Below, piece after piece: positions 48,223-58,068 of a stretch of 64,000 nt of DNA. This DNA is from Apiospora phragmitis (lineage: Eukaryota > Ascomycota > Sordariomycetes > Amphisphaeriales > Apiosporaceae). The stretch spans positions 496,001 to 560,000 of the forward strand of contig JAQQWL010000004.1 in assembly GCA_038363925.1 (NCBI GenBank). The letters are read 5' to 3'. Below the pieces are notes generated by a model. That model worked only from the letters and a program-made list of their open reading frames with translations. It did no database searches and was not told the origin of the DNA. The position numbers and the translations under genes were made by a program. Position 1 is the first letter of the stretch. Each line of letters begins with the position of its first letter.

Positions 48223-49367
48223 TATATTTTTAAAAATATTTTTAACCTTTTTTTTTTATAATTCGAAAACCTTTATATTTAAAACTTATATAATATAATT
48301 ATAATATAATATATAAAAAACGAGCTATGTTTTATTAATAAAATAAAGCTATAAAAAATCTTCGTTTATATATAAATTATAGCCGTTATAAATTAAAATA
48401 ACTTATTTATTATTTTAATAAAATCGAATATAAAGAATAAAAACATTTTAAATTTAATTTAATATTATAAAAATATTAGTCTACCTTTTAAGCGATACTT
48501 TAAACCGCTAGTTATTTTAAAAATAGCCGTCTAAGTTTAAAAACTATTAGCTTTAGACGTCGGCCCCTTTAAAAATAATTAGCGGCGGGAGGGCTACCCT
48601 ATTATAGCTTATATACTCTAGGGTAGTAATCTATTCCCCTTTCTCGACATCTTTTTTAAAAGCTAGATAGCTAGTAGTTTTAATAATTACCTAGTGGTCA
48701 CCGTTAATGCCTTAACTAATACTTATTTTATCGGTATTATAAAAGCGTTTAAAAGGGATATTAACTAGTTTTAAAGTATTAAATCTATTAAAAAAACGTT
48801 AATATTAATAATAATTACTTTATTAACGCGGTTATAATTAATTATTTTAAACTTAATAGTTTTAACGGACTCGTTTTTAATTAAAAATCGAGTATATTAA
48901 TATTACCTTAATATATAAAACGTTTTAAAAACGTTTAATATATATTAAACTATATATTTAAACTTAATAAACGTTAACGCGAAGCCTAGTTTAACTTAGC
49001 CGATAGCTTAATTCGCTAATTAAGTCTTTAAAAATAGTAATAATACCTGCCGGTTTTTATTTAATTCTTATCGCGTCGGTATACCGGCGAGGCGCCGGAT
49101 AACGTACGATCGGTCGGTATCCTATTTACGGACGGCTTCGCGAAACACCTAGTCCGAGCTTTACGTCACGTATCGCAACCTACGCGCGTCTTTAAATATT
49201 AAATACTAATATAAAGAAATAATTAAAAAAACGGATAAAATAATAATAATATATATTTTTAAGAAGTAAAGGTAGTAAAAGAAATTTATATTATTATCTA
49301 AGGGTTTAACGCGTTTATAACGCGAAACGCAGTGGTCCGTGAAGGGGTGGTCCGTGGAGGGGTGCAT

Positions 49368-49447
49368 TAGCTTAATTAACTATGGCACTTCTAGGGGCTC
49401 TGGTTTTCCGTTCTTCCTCTCCTTTTTGGGAGGGTGATTCGCCAGGC
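49368..49447. other. Flank of the transposon and start of the GC island
   Basis: Short normal-GC sequence between the TA target duplication and the module cluster. Confidence 0.4.
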
Positions 49448-49847
49448 TTATATACACCTAGTCTGGCATTCTTTTAAAAGCCCCTTTATCCTAGCCGCCA
49501 TATCCTTCAAGAATGTGGTTAGCCGTTGGGCCGATACGCATGCCTCCGTTGGCATGCGTGTGACAGGGGCCTGTTTCTGCCAGACGAAGGGGTTGACGGA
49601 AGCGCGGGGAGCAGCTGCGGCGGCGGCGGCGGCGGCATGGTCAATCACCTCTTGATCGACTAGGAGTAAGGACTCGACAATGGTTCGGCGGGCTTGGAAA
49701 GCTTGATGGCGGCAGAGGTAGCCTCTGTAGCGGTAGCAGCAGCAGCAGCCTTCCTTGCGAGGGCGACGTTGCCCTGCTCCTTGCAACGAAGGGCTCGGCC
49801 ACGTTCTTGACCTTCTTCCTCCGAAGGGACTGCAAGGCCTTAATCAC
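49448..49847 (-). CDS. Poly-Ala module gene or remnant, copy 2
   Basis: The frame ending at 49448 reads CRHQAFQARRTIVESLLLVD, then QEVIDHAAAAAAAAAP and a unique C-terminus (RLTTFLKDMAARIKGLLKEC). The N-terminal part lies in another frame (MIKALQSLRRKKVKNVAEPF from 49847), so an intron or frameshift lies near 49740. It shares the L-L-V-D-Q-x-V-I-D plus poly-Ala block with the copies to the right but has its own tail. Function unknown. Confidence 0.45.
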
Positions 49848-49982
49848 ATAGTAGGTGTATCACTTCTCTTTTTTGGAAATTTTTTATTTTATACTTTATT
49901 TTCTTCTTTTCTTCGTCTCCTATACACAAAAGTCCCTACCCCCAAAACCATACATTGTTTATCATTGTCGTCGTCATCCTCT

Positions 49983-50423
49983 TCATGTTCCTCCTCGCCC
50001 TCGTCCTCGCCCCCTAGGACCCAGAGATGCGCCCCTAAACGTCGCAGGACTTATCGCCGTGACAACGCTGCCGACCGCTCGCCATGGAATAGGCGGCGGC
50101 GGCGGAGGCGAAAGCGGTCTCGTGCTCCTGCTCTGGCTCGGGCTCGGACTCTGGCTCGGCGGGCTGGGCGGCGCTGGCCTGCGGGTGCGCCGCGGCGGCG
50201 GCGGCGGCGGCGTCAATGACCCCCTGGTCCACAAGCAACAATGCGGCGGCGAGGGCCCGGCCCCAGCCCCAGCGGCACGACAACAACAGACAGCGCAGCC
50301 ATCGCCAGACCCTGTCGATGACCCCGAGGGTCGACAGATACTGGAGCCATAAAGGAATTCCTGTGGCTCCAGGCTCTGCCGCCCCCAGCGATTCCCAAGC
50401 GACGAGCAGAGGCTAAACAACAA
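49983..50423 (-). CDS. Poly-Ala module gene or remnant, copy 3
   Basis: One frame reads IPLWLQYLSTLGVIDRVWRW, then LRCLLLSCRWGWGRALAAAL and LLVDQGVIDAAAAAAAA, followed by an acidic PESEPEPEQEHE tail. A second, 5' frame reads STANVSCCLASARRLG. The first of these blocks is hydrophobic enough for a membrane helix. It is preceded on the minus strand by a candidate intron acceptor (TTGCAG near 50455) that is repeated in the next copy. Confidence 0.5.
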   Translation of the reverse strand: MLFSLCSSLGNRWGRQSLEPQEFLYGSSICRPSGSSTGSGDGCAVCCCRAAGAGAGPSPPHCCLWTRGSLTPPPPPPRRTRRPAPPSPPSQSPSPSQSRSTRPLSPPPPPPIPWRAVGSVVTAISPATFRGASLGPRGRGRGRGGT

Positions 50424-50429
50424 CTAACG

Positions 50430-50760
50430 TTAGCGGTGCTCTTTCAGAGGCCAAGCTGCAAGCTCAAAATGAGTTGCTGGAATAAGACTTGCAGGGTCGA
50501 TGGCGGCGGCGGCAGGGGCGTTAATGACCCCCCTGTCAACGAGGAGGATGACACCGGCGAGGGTCCGCCCCAACGGCACGACAACAGCAGCCGACGCAGA
50601 TAGCCACAGAACCAGTCTATGACCCCGATGGTTGACGGAGAATGCCGGTGGCTCTAGTCTCTGCGGCCCCCAGTGGTTCCCAAGCGACAAGCAGAGGCTA
50701 AACAACAATTAACGTTAGAGGTGCTCTTCCAGAGGCCAAGCTGCAGGTTCAAGGAAGGTG
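50430..50760 (-). CDS. Poly-Ala module gene or remnant, copy 4
   Basis: A diverged tandem copy of the previous unit. It reads STSNVNCCLASACRLG, then in another frame TIGVIDWFCGYLRRLLLSC, then GRTLAGVILLVDRGVINAPA. The copies at 50160-50460 and 50460-50760 repeat with a ~300-bp period. Candidate splice signals recur at the unit joints on the minus strand: donor GCAAGT near 50492 with acceptor TTGCAG, and donor GTAAGT near 50783 with acceptor CTGCAG. Confidence 0.45.
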
Positions 50761-51032
50761 AGGCACTGGAACAAGACTTACAGGGTCGGCGGTAGTGGCG
50801 GCAGTGGTGGCAGCAGTGGTGGTGTTGGTGGTCGTAGTTGTAGTGACGTATGTCACCCCATAACCGACACCCCATCAAAATAGAACGCGGAAATTGACCA
50901 CCAACTCTAAATGGCCACCATTCCTTCAATTTTGGACTATAATGCAATCGCTTTCGACTGTAGATATAGTAGATATCTCAGAATCCGATTCAATAATTTC
51001 AACCTAGTCTGGCCCCTCCCTTGTACGTTATA
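50761..51032. other. GGT-repeat stretch and a lone Fot1-type transposon end
   Basis: GGTGG-type repeats at about 50787-50835 are followed at 50846 by ACGTATGTCACCCCATAACC, which closely matches the left end of the transposon at 51033. It is not RIP-mutated and has no visible partner end. Confidence 0.5.
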
Positions 51033-52826
51033 ACGTACGTCACCCCATAGTTGACCCCCCTGTCGACCTCCACCACGATTTACCACCATTTCGATTTAAA
51101 AAGAGATTTCTTAACTAATTCTAATCCGAATTAAGCTTTTTTTTTAAATATATATTAATTTATTAATAGTGCGTTTATATATCGAAAAAAAACATCTCTA
51201 CCGCTATTAAAAATATTGTAAGCAGTGATTTATAAGGCTACCCTTTATTAGGATATTTCACGGTCTACTTTTATTAATCGACTTTACGGCCGATAATTAA
51301 GTCGAGAATTAAAATTTACTTATTAGAAGCTCTTTTTAATTTAAAAAAAGTATCTAGCAGACTAGATTTTAACATAAAAAGCCCTTAGCGTTGCACTAAC
51401 GCATATGTAAATTAAAGAACTAGCTTAGCGCGTTTTAGCCCTTTATAATAACCTTATACTATTAAGTAAAAACTAGATAAATTTATTCCTTCGACATTAC
51501 CTAATCTTACGAATAAAGAGGTAACGTCGTATTAATTTTTAGCGTATTAATAAAGTATTAACTAAGGTAATTAAGTTTTAGTTTTTAATTAAACTACGTA
51601 TATTTTAAATTTAAACTATTAAACTTAAAAATAGGTATAATATAAACGAGAACGATATTTTAAAAAGTTAAAGAGGTAATAGCCTTATAATGAATAATTC
51701 GAAATTACGTTTTATTTAATAAAAATAGCCTAGTTTAAAGTGTTAAACAATTATATTAAAATACATATCGGTACTTAATAAAGCTATTATTCTTTTAATA
51801 ATTTACAAGAGTAAATCGGTTTAAAAGTAATAGTTCCTTTAAAAACTCGATAAATTTAATAGATAAAAGTTCGATATAAATAATAAATGGTAGACGAATA
51901 TCGAAATCGCTATTAAATAGATTAAATATATCTTTATATTAAAAACCGCCTCGGACAGCTTAAAGGATGCTCGTTTACTTATTTTAAAAGAGTATAATAG
52001 TTATATAACTAACGATTTTATGTCCCTTTATTACTAAAATAATATTTACTTATTATTTTTACCCCTTTATTTATTACATGTTTTTTAACCCCTTAGTATT
52101 AGGGTTTTTACCTTTATAAAGGCTTATTATCGAAAAGAGATTAGTTTCTTATCTTTATTTACTAATTTATCCTTTATTAATAAATAAAACTTTTTTATAT
52201 ACTATATTAAAGCTTATAAAAAGGCTTTATTAGCTTAGAATATTAAGGGTGGTTAGTGTGGTAGTGGTCTTTAGCTCGTATATGTTACTAAGCTACTTAC
52301 CAGCCCTCTTTTACTCGAAAATAGCAACCGGAAACGACTAGAAGAGATAATAAAGGCCTTAAATAATTAAAATAAAGCCCTTACACTTATCTAGACTCTT
52401 TTAATTAATAGTATATTAATTTAAAGCGCTAAATTCGACACTTATATTAATTAAGTTAAAGCGACCTTATTATATAACGCTAGCTATTTAAAAAGACTTA
52501 AAAAAAATTATAAAAAGGATTATTTATTAATTAATACGAAATTATAAATTTAGTCTTTAAAAGAGAAGTTAAAGCTCGTAAGGCCTCGAAAGAAGCGAAG
52601 GGTATAAATTAGCCCGAATTCGAAATTTATATTAATTAAAAGTATATAACGTATGAGGGAAGGGCTAGACTAGGTTAAAATTAAAGAATCGAATTCTAAG
52701 GTATCTATTATATTATAGTTTAAAATTAAAGGAATAGTAGCTATTTAAATTTAATAATCGATTTCCGCGTTTTATTTTAATAAAGTGTCGATTATAAGAG
52801 GGTGTCGATTATAAGGTAATATACGT
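51033..52826. mobile_element. Second Fot1/pogo-type transposon family member, RIP-degraded
   Basis: The left end ACGTACGTCACCCCATAGTT and the right end (inverted) ACGTATATTACCTTATAATC are flanked by TA at 51031-51032 and 52827-52828. Length 1794 bp. The first ~60 bp are unmutated and carry TTGACCCCCC and TCGACC motifs like other Fot1-type TIRs. The rest is heavily RIP-mutated and no transposase frame is legible. Its TIR differs from the 13749/17973/54258 family. Confidence 0.7.
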
Positions 52827-52991
52827 TAATATTAATATATAACCCTTACTTATTATTTATAATAAATAAAATTAATATATTTAAAATTACGATAATATAA
52901 AGAATAATACTTTTAACTTTATAATAAAAGATACCTTAATAAAAGAAACGGCGATCGAGTTTAACGAAAATAAAACTTAACTCGAGTTATA

Positions 52992-53119
52992 TATTATAAT
53001 GCGTTTAAATTAATTACTACGCTATAAAATAAAAGCTTCGAAAATAACTAAACGGTTATTTCTATCTAATTCTACGCCTTAAGTGCTACCCCGCGGGGAC
53101 TAACCCGCCGATCGTAATA
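52992..53119 (+). repeat. MITE-like ~130-bp repeat, copy 1
   Basis: 128 bp from TATTATAATGCG to GATCGTAATA with terminal TATTA/TAATA. The flanks TTATA and CTATA could be a 5-bp duplication with one change. The core CCTTAAGTGCTACCCCGCGG is conserved in all three copies. Confidence 0.65.
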
Positions 53120-53356
53120 CTATACCCCCTCTTTAAGGGCATGCCCTTATACCTAGGGCGATAAACTCCTAGTAACCGTATGATTTTACTTGAGTTCGGT
53201 ATAAAGAAACCTTAAGGCTTTTATATAGAGAACTAATTCGTATAAGGCCTTGCTTACTTATTAACGATCTTATTTAAATAGCTAAAGAGAGCTCCTATTC
53301 GATAAGTATAAAAATCGAACCTACGTTTCTTATTTAATAAATATATTTAATTATTA

Positions 53357-53485
53357 TATTATAATATATTTAAATTAATTATTACGCTATAAAATAAAAC
53401 CTTTAGAAATAATTAAACGATTATTTTTATTTAATTCTACGCCTTAAGTGCTACCTCGTAGGGGACTAAACCGCCGATCGTAATA
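53357..53485 (+). repeat. MITE-like ~130-bp repeat, copy 2 (most mutated)
   Basis: 129 bp, colinear with the other copies. The left half is RIP-mutated, but the core CCTTAAGTGCTACCTCGTAG is preserved. Confidence 0.65.
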
Positions 53486-53529
53486 TTATATAATATACTT
53501 TTAGAATAAAAGAATGAAATTAAATAATT

Positions 53530-53734
53530 TATTAGAATAGTAGGAACTAAGGTTTTCTATATTACTTTAAAAGGGATGCCACGTGCCTACGCGTACGAAC
53601 CCTTTTTTTATTTTATTAAAAGGGGTATATAATACCCTTTATAACTAATATTAAAAATAGATATAAATAAAAGAATATAGTAATATAACCTCGATTAAAA
53701 CCGGAACTTATTTATACGTATATACGAAAGCTTA
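53530..53734 (+). repeat. 5' LTR of the truncated copia element
   Basis: This 205-bp LTR starts TATTAGAATAG and is homologous to the inverted LTR at 4835-5035. Confidence 0.75.
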
Positions 53735-53735
53735 T

Positions 53736-53865
53736 TATTATAGTGCGTTTAGACTAACTACTACGCCATAAAGTAAAAGCTTCGGAAATGACTCTTCGGG
53801 CCATTTCTGTCTAATTATACGCCTTAAGTGCTACCCCGCAGGGGACTAACACGCCGATCGTAATA
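53736..53865 (+). repeat. MITE-like ~130-bp repeat, copy 3 (least mutated)
   Basis: 130 bp bounded by a perfect 5-bp duplication CTTAT (53731-53735 and 53866-53870). The empty site is seen in the first copia copy, where AAAGCTTATTTAATATT is uninterrupted. Contains the hairpins CCCCGCAGGGG and GAAATG...CCATTTC and the palindromes CTTAAG and CGATCG. Confidence 0.72.
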
Positions 53866-54257
53866 CTTATTTAATATTAATTAATAGTTACCCGTAGCGA
53901 TTATATATTAGTAAGAGTAAAGAGACGGTTCTACGCCCCTACCGACGTAAGGGCGACCGTGCTAAGGAGCCGCGAGAATTTCCGCCCGTTAGAGATTTAA
54001 AAAAAGAGTCGAACTAAATTAACCGTACGAAGAGGAACCTCTTTTCTTAATTATATATTATAAGAAGGAGACTAGGTTTCGAATTATACGCGAAACTAGT
54101 TAAGCTATATATAATTATATATTTAAATAATTTTATTATATAATTTATAAAATAATAACTCTTATTAAAATAGAATTAATTACGGTTAGCGAATCGAGAC
54201 CGAGCTTAGACGTACCGAATTTAAATAAACCGATAACTTTAAACCTCGAACTATTTA

Positions 54258-56119
54258 ACGTACCTTATAAGCGAGCTATATATATAAATAAGCTACGCAC
54301 TTTCTATTGTTAAGTTTTATAAGTTATAAACTAATTCGATTATAACGCTTAAAATTAATTAAATATATTAATAATTTTTTTTTTTAAAAGTTTTTATATT
54401 ATTTTAATAAGTACGCGTATTATACCCGGGCTTTTTATAGATTTTATAGCGTTATAAACATATCTTAAACGTTCTCGTATAATTACTCCTCCTACGCGAT
54501 TTGTTTTATAACTATTTATTAATATGTTTTTAAAACTATAAGTTTTTTTCAGTTTATATACGAAGTGATTTTTTATCTTATAGCCGTTTTTTTTTTCGTA
54601 CGGCAGGGCTGGCTAAATATTTTATTTACTTTTCGAAGTATCGCGTTCTCACTTTTTAAAAGAGTAACTCGGTATATAACCTGCATTATAACCTTTATAA
54701 TCTAATTAAAACTAGTTAAAATAGATATTAGAGAGTTATTTTAATATTATACGATACGTTGCTAAACGTATTCGGTTTAAGACTAGGCCTTAATCGAATT
54801 GTTTAAAGTTTTTAATTCTTAAGGGATAAATAGGCCGGAAAACGTCCCCGTAAGTGTTAAAGTGCGTAGTTTTATCTTTAATTATAAAATAATATATTCT
54901 AGACTATACGAAATAAGTCTTATTTTTTAAAAGCCTTTTTATATATTTAAAACTATAAAAATCACTTAAAACACTTTTAAAAACGTTAATAAAAAGTCCT
55001 TTTTAGAGATATAAATAATTTACGCCCGTATAAAACCTTTAATTTCTTTGTTATATACTTTTTTTAATATATAGAAATAGCTAATATTAAAAGGTTAAAG
55101 TTTATACGATAAATAAGAAAGTATATAGAGTATAATAATCGAGTTCTCTTTATAATAGAGCTCGAAAGCTATCGAGTAGTGGTTTTCGTGGCCGTTTAAG
55201 ACTAGGAAGCTATAATAACCCTTCGTATAAGACTTAATATATTAATTAAAGTATCGAATCTAGTCCTCGCCTTTTTTATTTATAATTTAATTATTTTTAA
55301 TTATTACGATTACTTAATCCTTTAGTAATATGTTATTTTTATATTAAGAAAAGAGGTGCGTTTTCTTAGTAAAGATAATATATAGAGGGGTGGCGTAACC
55401 GTTTAATCCGACGCCCTGAATAATTATAACCTATTCCCGGTTCCCTTATTATATTACCCTAGGCCTTCCGCGTTGATCGGAAATAGTTACGATTATTTCG
55501 GACGAAATTTAGCTTATAAAAAACCCGGTCTTAATAAAATTATATATATCCTCCTTTTATATCCTATACTTATTAACTATATTCTATAGGAAAATAATTT
55601 ACGCGTAATACGCGTTAAGATCTTCGTAAAGGATTTTTTAATAATCGATTCTTCGGTTAAAACGCGTCCGGAAGTCTAATTATCGTTATACGAAATTAAA
55701 GGCCTAATTAACGCCGACACGTCTCGCGTCGCGTAAGCTAAGTAATCGATTCGCTATACCTTTTATACTACTTAACTAAAAAAGAAATGATCCCGTATTT
55801 AAATTAATAATATATCGAATAATTAATTGTTTTTTAAAATTAGAAAACGTTCGAAAATTTATAAAAATTTCGGATCGTAATCGAATTTCGCGTCGTTAAC
55901 TACGTAACGTTAACTCTAGGATATAATATATCGCTACAGCTTTTTATACACTTAATTTCGGGTTATTCTAAAACGCTTAAAGCGTTAAATTAAACCTTCT
56001 TTCTTTATTTTTTAACTCTATACTTATTAAAAGAGAAGAATTAAGATAAAATTAATTATAAAAAAGTTAATTAAAAATGCGCAGCTCGTTTATATACGCA
56101 GCTCGCTTGTGGGGTACGT
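54258..56119 (-). mobile_element. Fot1/Pot2-like transposon, RIP-degraded
   Basis: 1862 bp with TIRs ACGTACC(T/C)(T/C)A(T/C)AAGCGAGCT and TA at 54256-54257 and 56120-56121. The minus-strand transposase remnant reads across stops. It starts near 55990 with the DNA-binding region. The DDE_1-type catalytic region near 54900-55560 has SSEIIVTT, GVGLNGYA-like, WVIVIS-like and LNGHESHYS-like blocks. Same family as 13749 and 17973. Confidence 0.87.
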
Positions 56120-57455
56120 TACGTATAAAGAAGTTTTTTAAAATATCGTGATTTTTTTAACAGTTTAAAAAAGAAATATTAACCTCGTTTTTTAAGAATT
56201 CGAACCTTTAAACGTACTTTTTAAATAGATAATACGTGAACTATTTACGACGTATTTTACATAATACTTTTTAAAATATTAAATATTAAAAACAAAGGGG
56301 ACCTCTTTTTTAAAAATTATTTATTACCGAGTTCGACAAATAGACCGAGTATTAATTCGGTTAAATTAATTATACGTTTTAACAGGAGTTTTTTAATTAT
56401 TTTAAAAAATATAAAGTTAATATATTAACGAACGGATCTTTTAAAGCTAATCTTATAAGCTTAGTATTACCGGCCGCTCTTATATATTAATAAGACCGAC
56501 CGACAGAACCGATTTCGGAAACCCGAAAAGAGGATGTTCTATATTCTTCCCTAGAATAGATAGTCGAATTACCGCCGCCTAAGCGAGAGATACCCGGTCT
56601 CTATATAAAGTAATTATCCGCGATATTACGGGAAACTCTAAGCTTAATATTTAACCCTGGATTTCTAAGTACTTAAGCGTTATAAGATATCGTCTCTTTT
56701 CCTTTTCTAACTCCGGTACCGCCGGACTAGACCGTATGGTTACTTAGTTTAGTATATATTATAAAGTATAATATCCTTTTAAGCCGAGCTATTTATAACG
56801 GTAAAATTAATTAGAATAAGGTCGTTATTTTTTTAAAAGTATAAAAGAAAGAAAATAATTATACCGGTAAACCGTACGATATTTTTTATAATAAAGTACG
56901 GATATTTATTAAAACATATTAACGGCTAAATATATTAGAAAACTAACATTATATAATTTTCCTAGATATTCTTTCCAGCTATGCGGAAGCATTTTATTTT
57001 AATTATATCGGACTAGAAAAGAAATAAGATAAAATATATCACTTTATAAACTTATATTTTAATACGATAATAAACTATATATAATATTTTACGGATTAAA
57101 TAAAAACCTTTTTCGTATAAATAAAAAATAAAAACGCCGAGAAATAATTTATCGAGGTTTTAGAAATCTTACTAAATAAATTCTAACTCGTATAACGAGC
57201 TTTTAGAAAAGAATTCGAAAAAGAGATCGCTCTTTATACCTTAATTATACGAGCTTACCGAGAAGTTCTAGCGCTTATACCGCCCCTTATTAATTAAAAA
57301 TTAATATATAAAGCGTTATTTTCGGACCTTCGCGTATTACTAAGTATAATTATAGATTAAAGGTTTTTAAAATAATATTTAATAGAGGAATTATATCGAA
57401 ACCTAGTTATAAATACGTACTTAATTAATAAACGGTTTATAAATAACCGTATAAA

Positions 57456-58068
57456 TATAACGAACGCTATTAGGGGTCTAAAGGGAAACCTGGTAAGGCG
57501 TACCGAAAGGTTTATATCTAGTAATACGAAAAAGTATCTAAACGTGTAATAAAAGTCCGCTCCTATTGATATAATATATAATAGCCGTAGGAATAAAAGA
57601 TAATTAAGGTGCGTTAATTTAAAAGTATTCTTAATAATGTTATTAAAATAATATGCTTTATTAATAAGTTAAATTAATATTTAAATTAATTATTAAAATA
57701 AAAAGTATTTATATAAAATATATAGAGAACGTTTATTATTATATATTTAATCCCTTTTTTATTAATCCTTTAAATCTCGCGGTTTTTACCAAATCTGCTC
57801 GAGCCGGATTTTAGGATCTCGTTAAGATCCTGAGATCTATTACGTGGCCTCCGTTTTTTACTTTTTTAGCTTAGGAGTCTACCCGGCCCGTTATTAATTA
57901 TAAAGTGCTTATACGAGGCGTTAATTAATCGCGGGGTATAGGCGAGTTTATATTAATATAACTAGTGGTTTTATTTATAGCTATAATATCGTAATTTAGT
58001 CGGGGTATCGTAATTTCGTGTCGTCGGTTATAGGGATTTTAGCCGTATAGTTAAGTCGGGTTATAATA
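57456..58068 (-). repeat. 3' LTR of the second gypsy element
   Basis: This 613-bp repeat starts TATAACGAACGC and ends TTATAATA, followed on the right by the purine tract seen from the minus strand. Confidence 0.82.

Larger units (their letters stand above)
39703..49367. mobile_element. Fot1-sized DNA transposon (about 1.92 kb) split by a gypsy element
   Basis: Inverted ends beginning A(A/T)GCACCCCTC(T/C)ACGG and continuing ACCACCCCTT lie at 39703-39735 and 49334-49367. TA duplications at 39701-39702 and 49368-49369 sit in nearly matching flanks. Removing the gypsy element (40485-48222) and its 5-bp duplication leaves about 1.92 kb, the size of Fot1/pogo-type elements. The TIRs keep CpA and TpG, while the interior (39770-40484, 48228-49320) is heavily RIP-mutated. 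I could not read a transposase with confidence, so the family assignment rests on size, TA target and TIR style. Confidence 0.65.
53530..57455 (+). mobile_element. 5' part of a copia element, interrupted three times
   Basis: A plus-strand 5' LTR (53530-53734) is followed by gag-integrase sequence colinear, inverted, with 11500-9770 of the first copia element. A MITE-like repeat sits at the LTR/internal junction (53736-53865). A Fot1-like element interrupts gag (54258-56119). A gypsy element cuts the rest off at 57455. All coding capacity is destroyed. Confidence 0.75.
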
